A DNA stretch of 64,000 nt from Streptomyces sp. CB02261 (GTDB taxonomy: Bacteria > Actinomycetota > Actinomycetes > Streptomycetales > Streptomycetaceae): positions 186,001 through 250,000 of the forward strand of contig NZ_LIVX01000005.1 in assembly GCF_001905665.1 (NCBI RefSeq). The letters run 5' to 3'. Below, in pieces: positions 24,955 through 33,219 of this stretch (positions within the stretch are counted from its first letter, which is position 1; each line of letters starts with the position of its first letter). Below the pieces are notes generated by a model. The model worked only from the letters and a program-made list of their open reading frames with translations. It did no database searches and was not told the DNA's origin. Made by a program: the position numbers and the translations under genes.

Positions 24955-27936
24955 TCACTCGTCGCGCAGCCTGGCCGCCAGGGCGATCAGCGGCTCCGCC
25001 TCCTCGGTGCGGTCCATGGCGGTCAGGCGGGAGATCGCCGAGCCGAGGCGCCTCAGGGCGGGCGCGACGCGTTCCAGGAAGATGCCCTCCACGGCACCCG
25101 CGAACCGGACGCACTCGGCCCACTCGCCGACGCGCTCGTCCTCCGGCCCCGGCTCGCCGAGCAGCCCGAGCGCCTTCTCCAGGGCGGCGAGGGCGTCCTC
25201 GTGCTCACCGCCGAGGGCGTTCACCCGTCCGAACTCGTAGGCGAGGGCGGTGTCCAGGGAACGGTCCTCGCCCTCGTACGCGGCGGCACGGGCCTCGTCG
25301 GCGACCCTGGAGGCGTCGGCGAGGAAGCCGAGGGCGCCCGGCAGGCCGTCGGGGCCCTGCTGCTGGGTCTGGAGGCGGGCCAGTTCGCGCAGGCAGCTGC
25401 TGAGCTGCCCGTAGCGCGGGGCCAGGGCGTGGGCGGCGAGTGCCTGGTCCACGGCACTTCGGGCCCGGTCGAAGTCGCCGGACTCGCCCAGGAGCGTGGC
25501 CGTCTCGGCGGCGATCATGGCGTGGCTCCCCGGGTCGTCGTCCCAGCCGGCCGACTCGGCCGCGAGCGCGACGAACTCCGCCGTGGCGGCCTTGAGGTCC
25601 TCCCCGGCGTACAGCGCGCGGGCGCGGGTCAGACGCAGCTGGGCGACGAGCCGGTCGTTCAGCTCCCCCGAGGCCACGTCCGGTTCGGCCAGGAGCGAGT
25701 CGAGCAGGGCGATGCAGTCCTCGATCCGGCCCAGGTCCAGGCTGAGCTGGGCCGCGCCGCTGTACGAGCAGAACGCGTCCGTCCGGTCGCCGCGGCGCAG
25801 GCCCAGCTCGGCGGAGCGCGTCAGATGCCGCAGTGCCTCGTCCGTGCGGCCGAGGCGCATGCAGGCCTCGGCAAGGTCACTGTGGAGGCGGGCGGAGTCG
25901 ACCGAGTCGGCCGGCCAGCCGGCGGCCAGCCGCAGGGCCTCGGACAGATCCGCGTACGCGGCCTCGGCGTCCCGCAGACCGAGCTGGAGCCGGCCGCGCA
26001 GCCCGAGCGTGCGCGGCAGGTGCCAGGCGGGGCCGTGCGTCCTCAGCCGGTCGAGCAGGGCGTCGGTCTCGGTGACCGCGCCGGCCAGGTCCCCGGACAT
26101 CGCGTGCGTGCTGGCGCGCAGCAGCAGGGCGTTCGACACCTGCCCCACGATGTCGTGCCGGGTGGCGAAGGCGTGGAGCAGCTCCGCCTCGGCGAAGACC
26201 GGAGCGACGTGCTCGTCGCTCCCCGACGTCTGCAGGCGCAGGCCGAGCGCGGTGACCCGCATGCGCAGCAGACGGGCCTCCTGGTGCGGGGCGAGGCCGG
26301 GCGTCTCCTCGTGCAGACGGACCAGGGCCTCGTGGGCCGCGGTGAACACGTCCGCCTTCGCCCCCGGTCCGTGGGTGCACTCCGCGCCCTCTTCCGGGCG
26401 CTCCTCGGCACCCTTCTCCGCGGCGGTCTCGGCGGCCGTCTCGGCGGCGGCGAGCAGGGCGGCGGCGCGCTCGACGGCCGCGTCCCCCAGCTCCCCGGCG
26501 TCCTCGTACAGGCCCGCGGCCTCCTCGTACAGGGCGGCGGCGAGCTCGCGCTCGTCGTCGCCCAGCCGGCTCGACTCGTCGGCCAGCAGATCGGCACGCA
26601 GCCGTACCAGCGGGCCGACGGCCGGGTCGTCGGGGTGGACGTAGTCGCGGCTGGTCACCAGGGCGCGCAGCCGGGCCCAGCAGGCCTGCGCGTCCGGGTG
26701 CCCCTGCGCGTCCAGGGCTCGTGCCCGGACGATGAGTTCGGGCAGCGGCTCGGGCTCGGCCGCGGCCGGGCGCGGCGCGGGCGCGGCGACCGGGGCGGCC
26801 GACGCCACGTCGTCGAGACCGCGGCTGCGCAGGGTCAGTTCCAGGGCGTCCAGGAGCGGGGCACGGTCGAGGCGGGCCCTGCGGCGGTCGGTGTGGGCCG
26901 TGGTCCCGTTCCGCGCGTCGAAGCGGGCGGCGAGGTCGTCGGCGCGGGCCCCCGCCTCGGCGCGCAGGCCGGCCACCGTCCAGGCGCGGCCCGCGAACCC
27001 GGCGGTGGGAAGCTCGCCGTGGCCGAGGGCCTCGACGCGCCGCAGCAGGACGCCGACGCCGGTGAGGAAGTCGAGCTGGTCCAGCGGGGAGTCGACCTCG
27101 TCGAACAGGTTCCGGTTCTCCGCGAGCAGCTCCAGACCGCGCGCCTCGTTGCCGGTCAGGGCGCAGAACTCCAGGTGCCGGCCGACCTCCCCGGACATCG
27201 AGGGGTTGCGCCGGCAGGCCCGGTACCCGGCGAGGTGCAGCTCCCGGGCCCGGTCGGCGCCTCCGGCGCGCAGCAGGGGCAGCAGCGCGTACGAGACGGA
27301 ACGGGCCGGCTCCTCCTGGCAGGACTCCTTCCCGGCCAGTACGGGCTCCCAGGTGCGCAGCGCCCGCGCCTCGTCGCCCGCCGCGAGGTGGTGGAGGGCG
27401 CGCTCGCAGATCTCGCAGGCCTCGCAGTCGCTCAGCCGGGTGCGGGTGCGGCCCGCCCACAGCTCGTAGGCGACGGTCGTGTCCTCACCGCGGTGGGCGG
27501 CGAGCTGGTACGCCTGACCGTAGTACGGCTGGAGGCCGAGACCGGCCTTCTCGTACCGCTCACGCATCTCGGTGAGCCACTGACGCAGGCTCGCCAGCGG
27601 GATCTCGGGCAGCGCGCGCAGGGCGTTGGCCACCCACTTGAACCGCCAGAACAACTGGTGGCGCATCCGCTCGTCGAAGACGTCGGGCTGCTCGTCGAAG
27701 AGGGTGAGCAGCCGGGCGAAGACGACGGGAGACTTCCGGGGCTCGGAGCCGTAGGTGTACGCCTCCTGGAGCTCGAACAGCGCCCGCGCGAGCGGGACGG
27801 GCTCCGCGAACTGCTCGGCGGCGTCGACCAGTTCCTCGGCGGTGACGGTGCGGGTACGGCCGTAGGGGCGCTCGTGGTTCTCCTGGAGCGCCTGGTACAG
27901 CTCGTCCGTGTTCTGGGGATGGGGTGCGCTGGGCAT
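24955..27936 (-). CDS. Large TPR-like repeat protein, Hsp90 partner
   Basis: A 993-residue, almost entirely helical protein. Repeated helix pairs of about 34-40 residues with TPR spacing are clear in the C-terminal half (for example RADLLADESSRLGDDERELA and ARLHSDLAEACMRLGRTDEA). A cysteine triplet C171-x2-C174-x2-C177 interrupts the N-terminal helical part and could bind metal. Residues 460-500 form an Ala/Pro linker. No enzyme motif is visible. The ATG lies 2 bases after the Hsp90 stop with AGGACA ahead, so the two are translated together. TPR proteins are the usual Hsp90 co-chaperones in eukaryotes; a client or scaffold role here is inference. Confidence 0.85.
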   Translation of the reverse strand: MPSAPHPQNTDELYQALQENHERPYGRTRTVTAEELVDAAEQFAEPVPLARALFELQEAYTYGSEPRKSPVVFARLLTLFDEQPDVFDERMRHQLFWRFKWVANALRALPEIPLASLRQWLTEMRERYEKAGLGLQPYYGQAYQLAAHRGEDTTVAYELWAGRTRTRLSDCEACEICERALHHLAAGDEARALRTWEPVLAGKESCQEEPARSVSYALLPLLRAGGADRARELHLAGYRACRRNPSMSGEVGRHLEFCALTGNEARGLELLAENRNLFDEVDSPLDQLDFLTGVGVLLRRVEALGHGELPTAGFAGRAWTVAGLRAEAGARADDLAARFDARNGTTAHTDRRRARLDRAPLLDALELTLRSRGLDDVASAAPVAAPAPRPAAAEPEPLPELIVRARALDAQGHPDAQACWARLRALVTSRDYVHPDDPAVGPLVRLRADLLADESSRLGDDERELAAALYEEAAGLYEDAGELGDAAVERAAALLAAAETAAETAAEKGAEERPEEGAECTHGPGAKADVFTAAHEALVRLHEETPGLAPHQEARLLRMRVTALGLRLQTSGSDEHVAPVFAEAELLHAFATRHDIVGQVSNALLLRASTHAMSGDLAGAVTETDALLDRLRTHGPAWHLPRTLGLRGRLQLGLRDAEAAYADLSEALRLAAGWPADSVDSARLHSDLAEACMRLGRTDEALRHLTRSAELGLRRGDRTDAFCSYSGAAQLSLDLGRIEDCIALLDSLLAEPDVASGELNDRLVAQLRLTRARALYAGEDLKAATAEFVALAAESAGWDDDPGSHAMIAAETATLLGESGDFDRARSAVDQALAAHALAPRYGQLSSCLRELARLQTQQQGPDGLPGALGFLADASRVADEARAAAYEGEDRSLDTALAYEFGRVNALGGEHEDALAALEKALGLLGEPGPEDERVGEWAECVRFAGAVEGIFLERVAPALRRLGSAISRLTAMDRTEEAEPLIALAARLRDE

Positions 27937-27938
27937 CG

Positions 27939-29822
27939 TCAGCTGTCCTTGCGGAGGGCGTGGGCGAGGAGGTCGAGGAAGGAGCGGTTGATGAGGCTCG
28001 ACTCGGCGGGCCTGAGCGGACGCCGGGACAGCAGCGCGGCCTGCCCGTACAGGGCTTCGGCGCTGGTGCGGGCCAGTTCGGGCTCGTCGATGGCGACAGC
28101 GGTGCGGACCAGGGGGTTGAGCTGGTTGAGGATCAGCTGGGCCCGGGGGGCCTCCTGGCGGAGGGCGCCGAGGATGTCGCCCCACAGGCCGCCCTCCTGC
28201 TCACGGGCGAGCTGGGAGCGGGTGCGCTCGTGCCGTGCCTCCCGGCTGTCGACGAGGAGGGCGGGGGCGGAGGCGGGCTGGAAGGTGCGCAGCGCGACGT
28301 CGCAGTCGAAGACGGCGAGGGCGTCGCGAGCCCGGGCGAGGTAGGCCGCGGCCGCCAGTTCCGTCTCCCGGTCGACGGGGTCCAGATGGGCGGTGAGGGT
28401 CGCGGGGTCGAGGTCGGCGACGTTGACCTCCGGCCGGACCTCGGGCAGCCGGTGGACCAGCTCGCGGTCGTAGGTGTAGCCGCCGTTGACGACGCCGAGC
28501 CCCGCCGCCGAGGCGATCGCGGCGACCTGCCGGAACTCCTCCACGCTCGACGTCACGAGCACCGTGCGGTGGGTGCGCGCGAACTCGTCGAGGGTGGTGT
28601 GCCCGTCGGTGGTCTCGAACGGCAGCCACGGCAGCAGCATCCGCAGGATCTCGTCGTCGTGCACCGCGAGCGACTTCACGGCCAGGTGGTGGGTCTGGAG
28701 GAAGCGGGCGAGCAGGTCGGGGTCGCTGGCGGCGGCCCGCGAGATCCACGCGCGCAGCCGCTCGGCGAGGGCGTCGCGCACGGCGGCGAGGGTGGCGTCC
28801 TCGTACAGGGACTCGCGGGACGCCGTCGGGCGCAGGCTCTCGGCGTCGATGACGCAGCGGACGAAGAACGCCCACTCGGGCAGGATCTCCTCGGCCTGCT
28901 CGGACAGCAGCATGCCCTTGACGTGCACGCGGTGCCCGTGGCGGCGCCCGGCGGGCACCGCTTCGGGCAGCACGCACGCGATGCCCTTCAGACCGACGGC
29001 GGGCAGATCCAGCTCGATGGTGTCCAGGGGCGTGAAGCCGAAGACCTTCTCGCCGTACGCGGCCAGCGCGCGCGAGCGGGAGCCCGGGGTGGGAAACGTA
29101 CGGGCCCAGGGCGCAGGCTCGGGGTTGACGGGCACGCCCGGGCCGCCCGAGCCGTCGTCGAAGGTCACCGGGTGGCGCAGCAGGGAGCCGAAGTGCCGGG
29201 CGAGCGCGTGCACCTTCACCGGGCGGGTCCACTCGTCCGCGTCGGCGCGCGGCGTCAGGGTGACGGTCGTGCCGGGTCGGGGGCGGGCGGAAGCGGGCAG
29301 CGTGCGCACGGTGTAGCTGCCGTCACCTCGTCCGCGCCACTCGACCGCGGGTGCGTCGGGGGTCCGGGCGGAGCGGCTCAGGACGTGGATCTCGTCCGCG
29401 ACCAGGAAGCAGGAGAGCAGTCCGATGCCGAACTGGCCGATGAAGTCGCCGCGCTGCTCCTCGATCCTTCCCCAGCCCCGGACGGGCTCGTCCGGGGAGC
29501 CGCCGGCGGCGCGCTTGCTGCTGCGGCCGATCGTGGCGAGGAAGGTGTGCACATCGGCCTCGGTGAGGCCGACGCCGTCGTCCTCGACGCGCACCACCGA
29601 GCCGTCGGCGTGCAGGCGGATGCCGAAGTCGTCGGCGGAGGCTCCCGGTTCGAGGGCGTGGCGTGCGGTCAGCGCGTCCACCGCGTTCTGCAGGAGTTCG
29701 CGCAGGTAGACGCGGGGGCTGGAGTAGAGGTGGTGGGAGAGGAGGTCGACGAGGCCGCGCAGATCCACCTGGAAGGTGCGGTCGGCGCCGTCCGGGTTCG
29801 GGGCGGTGTCGGGCAGAGTCAT
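27939..29822 (-). CDS. Hsp90-family molecular chaperone
   Basis: A 627-residue Hsp90. The N-terminal GHKL ATPase has RELLQNAVDA with Glu42 and Asn46, EDDGVGL (80-86), TIGRSS (97-102) and the lid GQFGIGLLSCFL (129-140). The middle domain holds the catalytic-arginine region ASRESLYED near 352-360. The C-terminal part is shorter and ends LLAHALRKDS, with no MEEVD tail. Hsp90 folds or activates client proteins using ATP. The length is like HtpG, but the sequence is a divergent actinomycete type. It is the middle gene of a three-gene operon, 81 bases after the first gene and 2 bases before the TPR gene. Confidence 0.93.
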   Translation of the reverse strand: MTLPDTAPNPDGADRTFQVDLRGLVDLLSHHLYSSPRVYLRELLQNAVDALTARHALEPGASADDFGIRLHADGSVVRVEDDGVGLTEADVHTFLATIGRSSKRAAGGSPDEPVRGWGRIEEQRGDFIGQFGIGLLSCFLVADEIHVLSRSARTPDAPAVEWRGRGDGSYTVRTLPASARPRPGTTVTLTPRADADEWTRPVKVHALARHFGSLLRHPVTFDDGSGGPGVPVNPEPAPWARTFPTPGSRSRALAAYGEKVFGFTPLDTIELDLPAVGLKGIACVLPEAVPAGRRHGHRVHVKGMLLSEQAEEILPEWAFFVRCVIDAESLRPTASRESLYEDATLAAVRDALAERLRAWISRAAASDPDLLARFLQTHHLAVKSLAVHDDEILRMLLPWLPFETTDGHTTLDEFARTHRTVLVTSSVEEFRQVAAIASAAGLGVVNGGYTYDRELVHRLPEVRPEVNVADLDPATLTAHLDPVDRETELAAAAYLARARDALAVFDCDVALRTFQPASAPALLVDSREARHERTRSQLAREQEGGLWGDILGALRQEAPRAQLILNQLNPLVRTAVAIDEPELARTSAEALYGQAALLSRRPLRPAESSLINRSFLDLLAHALRKDS

Positions 29823-29903
29823 GGGGCAGTCCGGGGTGCGAGGAGCGGCGGGGTGCGTGCTGTGCGGGTACGGGGCGGCTCGGGCGCGGGGCCGGTGTCG
29901 CGC

Positions 29904-30887
29904 TCAGGCGCGACGCTGCGCCTTCGCGAACTGCTTCTCCGGCTCCGCGAAGTAGGTCCAGGGCCAACTGGTGTAGGCACCGTCGAGCGCCTGGAAGACG
30001 CGGCGTACCGTGTGCCGCTCGTCCGCCAGGGACAGGGCCATGGCGAAGGTGTTGAAGTCGTGCTGCCAGCCGGGGGCCCGCTGATGGTCGGGATGGAGGA
30101 TGCTGTGGTCGGCCGCCTTCCGCAGCTCGGTCCGGATCGCCGGGTCGTCGAGGCAGTCGCTCCGGTCCGACTCGACCCAGTTCTCGATGTGCGCCATGGC
30201 GATCACGCAGCCGAGCCGGTGCCCCTGCGGGGCACGGGCGAACGCGTCACGGGCGAACGCCATGGCCTCGCCGGGCTCACCGCCCCACCGGGGCTGCAAC
30301 TGCGACAGCCACTCGAGGTGGGTCTCCAGGTCCAGCGGGTCGCGGCGCAGGGCGGCGTCGAGCCGGGTCTCGTTGACGGCGGAGCCCAGCGACATGCCGC
30401 GGCCGGAGGTGAGGAGACGGCGCCACGGCGTGACCCACTCGGGCCGCAGCTCGGCGGCCTCGAACAGCTGGTCCTCGGCGATCTCGAGCCGCTCGTGGAA
30501 GACCCGCCACTGCTCCTGCGTGACGTCCACGGCACGCGCGGCGGTACGGGCCTCCCAGCCCCAGGTGATGTGGCGCGCCCCGGAGATCAGCAGCGCGGTC
30601 GCCCGGTGCTCCTTGTCCCCCTCGACGGCCCGGCCGATCCAGTCCTGCACGCCGTCCATGTCGGCCAGTTCGCCCAGGACCTGGTGGTCACGGCCGAGAT
30701 CGAAGGGGGCGAGCGCCGCCTTGACCGCCTCCCAGTCACCTGCGTCGGCCGCCTCCACCAGCGCGAGCACCCGCGTGTCGCCGAGTGCGCGCAGGGTGTA
30801 CATCCCGTTCCTCCTGCGCGGGACGGAGAGGGCGTGCGGATCCGCCGCCGATCTCTCCGCATCCCTGCCGAACAACTTGCCGAACAT
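29904..30887 (-). CDS. Hypothetical helical protein, first gene of the Hsp90 operon
   Basis: A 327-residue cytoplasmic protein of no named family that I can assign. It begins MFGKLFGRD, then is mostly helical, with Trp-rich segments (ARHITWGWEAR, SWPWTYFAEPEKQF) and a repeat-like layout (EDQLFEAAELRPEWVTPWRR; LETHLEWLSQLQPRW) that recalls degenerate TPR or helical-repeat proteins. The ATG follows GGGGAGG at 8 bases. It is first in the operon ahead of the Hsp90 and TPR genes, suggesting a shared pathway. A possible -10 TATGCT lies on the minus strand at about 30928-30933. Confidence 0.75.
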   Translation of the reverse strand: MFGKLFGRDAERSAADPHALSVPRRRNGMYTLRALGDTRVLALVEAADAGDWEAVKAALAPFDLGRDHQVLGELADMDGVQDWIGRAVEGDKEHRATALLISGARHITWGWEARTAARAVDVTQEQWRVFHERLEIAEDQLFEAAELRPEWVTPWRRLLTSGRGMSLGSAVNETRLDAALRRDPLDLETHLEWLSQLQPRWGGEPGEAMAFARDAFARAPQGHRLGCVIAMAHIENWVESDRSDCLDDPAIRTELRKAADHSILHPDHQRAPGWQHDFNTFAMALSLADERHTVRRVFQALDGAYTSWPWTYFAEPEKQFAKAQRRA

Positions 30888-31040
30888 CGCCGCGCCCTCC
30901 CCAGGCCCCGTGTATGAGTCCGGTGCAGCATAAGCGGGGCCACCGACACCGCTTCCACCGGGTTTTCACCGGGGCTTCACGCGAAGGGCGCCCGTGACGG
31001 GGCGACGCCGCAACTGTCCGCACGGACGGCGGGGCGCAGG

Positions 31041-31388
31041 TCAGGGCGTGTCAGGGGCGTCGGCCGCGGGCCGTCGCGGCTGCTCGTCCCGGAGGCCGAG
31101 CAGCGACCGCGCCACCGCGGTCGGCGTCGTGTTCCGCTCCCGGGCGAGGGTGAGCAGGGCCCGGCAGGCGAGCTCGTTCACGCCGAACGACAGCATCCCC
31201 GGCGACACCCGGCCCGCCGCCTCCTCCGCGCGGGCCGCGTCGTCCTCCGCACAGGCGGCCACGTAGTCCGCCGCGGCCTCGAACAGGTTGTGGCCCTGCC
31301 GGGGGCGTGGCGGCGTCGGCGCGGTGGACTCGGGTGCCCGTCGGGCGGAGGGCAGGAACCTGCGCAGTCTTTCCGGAATCCGTGCCAC
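31041..31388 (-). CDS. Small hypothetical protein
   Basis: A 115-residue protein of unknown function. The first 45 residues are basic and Pro-rich (IPERLRRFLPSARR), followed by a helical domain (HNLFEAAADYVAACAEDDAA, then SFGVNELACRALLTLARERN). GTG at 31388 is chosen as start because AGAGG precedes it; longer readings lack this. No partner is obvious: the Hsp90 operon lies upstream of it on the same strand after a 150-base gap, and a methyltransferase gene lies to the right. Confidence 0.6.
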   Translation of the reverse strand: MARIPERLRRFLPSARRAPESTAPTPPRPRQGHNLFEAAADYVAACAEDDAARAEEAAGRVSPGMLSFGVNELACRALLTLARERNTTPTAVARSLLGLRDEQPRRPAADAPDTP

Positions 31389-31546
31389 AACGCACCGCCT
31401 CTCCCGGGCACGACTGCCCGGTACGTCCACGGTAGACAGTGAAGTGCCGTGACAGAAGGGGGCGTTGACGAGTAGAGGTCCCGGAGGCACACCGGTGCCG
31501 GGGCCCCCGGTGCCAGGGGCGACGCGGGCACGGGGAGCCCGTGGTC

Positions 31547-32155
31547 TCAGCTCTCGCGGACGGCCATCGCCAGATAGCGTGCGTCCTCGTCGACGTAGCT
31601 GACGAGGCGCCAGCCCGCTTCGGCGAGCACGGCGCGCAGCCGGGGTTCGGCCCGCAGGTCGTCCGGCGTGATGCGGCGGCCGTGGCGGGCCGCGAGGGCG
31701 GCCCTGCCGATCGGGTGGAAGAGCGCGAGGCGGCCGCCCGGCCGTACGACACGGGCGAGCTCCCGCAGGTCGGCGACGGGTTCCGCGAGGTGGGAGATGA
31801 GCCCCGCCCCGAAGACGGCGTCGAGCGCGTCGTCGCGCAGGGGCAGCCGGCCGACGTCCGCGAGCAGCAGCGTCGCGATGCCCGACGTCCCGCCCCGGCC
31901 CGCGCGGACGGCCTCGTCGAGCATCTCGGGGGTGAGGTCGGCGCCGAGGACGGTGCCGGAGGGGCCGACGGCGGCACGGAGCGGCGGGAGGGCCCGTCCG
32001 GTCCCGCAGCCGGCGTCGAGCACCGCGTCGCCGGGACGCAGACCGATCTCGGCCACGGCCGCCGCGTACGCGGGGCCGTCGTCGGGGAACCGGCTGTCCC
32101 AGTCCGCTGCGCGGGCGCCGAAGAACTCTCGGACGTGTGTGGGGTCATCGCTCAT
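31547..32155 (-). CDS. Class I SAM-dependent methyltransferase
   Basis: A 202-residue methyltransferase. Motif I is VLDAGCGTGRAL, the acidic loop is GADLTPEMLDEA, and motif III/IV is DDALDAVFGAGLISHL. The methyl acceptor is unknown; the domain resembles small-molecule or quinone methyltransferases of the Methyltransf_11 type. The ATG at 32155 is taken because conserved sequence begins there (MSDDPTHVREFFGARAADWD); the ribosome binding site is weak. It is divergent from the MHYT-domain gene. Confidence 0.9.
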   Translation of the reverse strand: MSDDPTHVREFFGARAADWDSRFPDDGPAYAAAVAEIGLRPGDAVLDAGCGTGRALPPLRAAVGPSGTVLGADLTPEMLDEAVRAGRGGTSGIATLLLADVGRLPLRDDALDAVFGAGLISHLAEPVADLRELARVVRPGGRLALFHPIGRAALAARHGRRITPDDLRAEPRLRAVLAEAGWRLVSYVDEDARYLAMAVRES

Positions 32156-32306
32156 GCGCTCATGATCCCGTACCCGAAGGTGTGGACGTTCTGTGTGCAC
32201 GTTCGACCCGGGCGCGATCGTTCGGGACCATCTCTCTGTCATATTCCATCAGCTTTCGAAATGCGCCCCTGATGCGCCCCCTGATGCGCACTAGCGTCCC
32301 TGAGCC

Positions 32307-33140
32307 ATGGGACACCTGGACCACGCCACCTTCGGCTGGCTGACACCTGCACTGTCGTACGCGATGGCCTGCGTCGGCGCCGCCCTCGGGCTGCGCTGCA
32401 CGGTACGAGCGCTCGAAGCGACCGGTCGCTCGCGGCGGAACTGGCTGCTCACCGCCGCTTCCGCCCTCGGCACCGGCATCTGGACGATGCACTTCGTGGC
32501 GATGCTCGGCTTCGGCGTGACCGGCACCGACATCCGCTACGACGTTCCGCTCACCATCCTCAGCCTCGTCATCGCGATGGCCGTCGTCGGCGTCGGCGTG
32601 TTCGCCGTGGGATACGGCCGCGACCGGGTCCGATCGCTCCTGATCGGCGGGCTGACCACGGGCGTCGGCGTGGCGAGCATGCACTACATGGGCATGGCCG
32701 CCCTCCGTCTCCATGGCGAGGTCCGGTACGACCCCCTCCTCGTCGGCCTCTCGGTCCTCATCGCCGTCGTCGCCGCCACCGCGGCCCTGTGGGCGGCCCT
32801 CCACATCCACTCGCCCGCCGCCGTGGCCGTCGCCTCGCTCGTGATGGGCGCGGCCGTCAGCAGCATGCACTACACGGGCATGCTCGCCGTGGGCGTGGAC
32901 GTGGCCCCCTCCGCCGCCACCCTCCCCGGGGCCACGGTCATGCAGTTCATCTTCCCGCTCGCGGTCGGCCTCGGCTCGTACCTCTTCATCACCTCCGCCT
33001 TCGTCGCCCTCTCCCCGACGGCCGGGGAACGGGCCGCGTACGCCTCCGCGGGGCGCCTCACCGAGCCGGACGAGCGCGCCGTCGACGTCGCACCGCCCGG
33101 CTTCCGCACCGCCCAGCCCGCCCGAACGCCTCTGCACTGA
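32307..33140 (+). CDS. MHYT-domain membrane sensor protein
   Basis: A 277-residue protein with about seven membrane helices and three copies of the MHYT motif: WTMHFVAM near residue 59, SMHYMGM near 130 and SMHYTGM near 190. The Met, His and Tyr residues are thought to bind copper near the outer membrane face and to sense oxygen, NO or CO. Unlike the best known members it has no GGDEF or EAL output domain; only a hydrophilic 40-residue tail follows. It ends 79 bases before the conservon kinase on the same strand. TAGCGT lies just ahead of the start, with a triplicated TGATGCGCCCC stretch before it. Confidence 0.92.
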   Translation: MGHLDHATFGWLTPALSYAMACVGAALGLRCTVRALEATGRSRRNWLLTAASALGTGIWTMHFVAMLGFGVTGTDIRYDVPLTILSLVIAMAVVGVGVFAVGYGRDRVRSLLIGGLTTGVGVASMHYMGMAALRLHGEVRYDPLLVGLSVLIAVVAATAALWAALHIHSPAAVAVASLVMGAAVSSMHYTGMLAVGVDVAPSAATLPGATVMQFIFPLAVGLGSYLFITSAFVALSPTAGERAAYASAGRLTEPDERAVDVAPPGFRTAQPARTPLH

Positions 33141-33219
33141 CCCTCACCCCCCTCCGCCCCCCGCCCCTCCCGAGGGGCCCCACCGCACCAGAGACAGCCG
33201 CAGCCGGAACGAGGAGGCC

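Noticed and set aside
25201..28344. A 1047-codon open frame antisense to the TPR gene and the end of the Hsp90 gene
   Set aside because: It is a shadow of the TPR coding strand; the TPR/Hsp90 strand has coherent motifs and ribosome binding sites.
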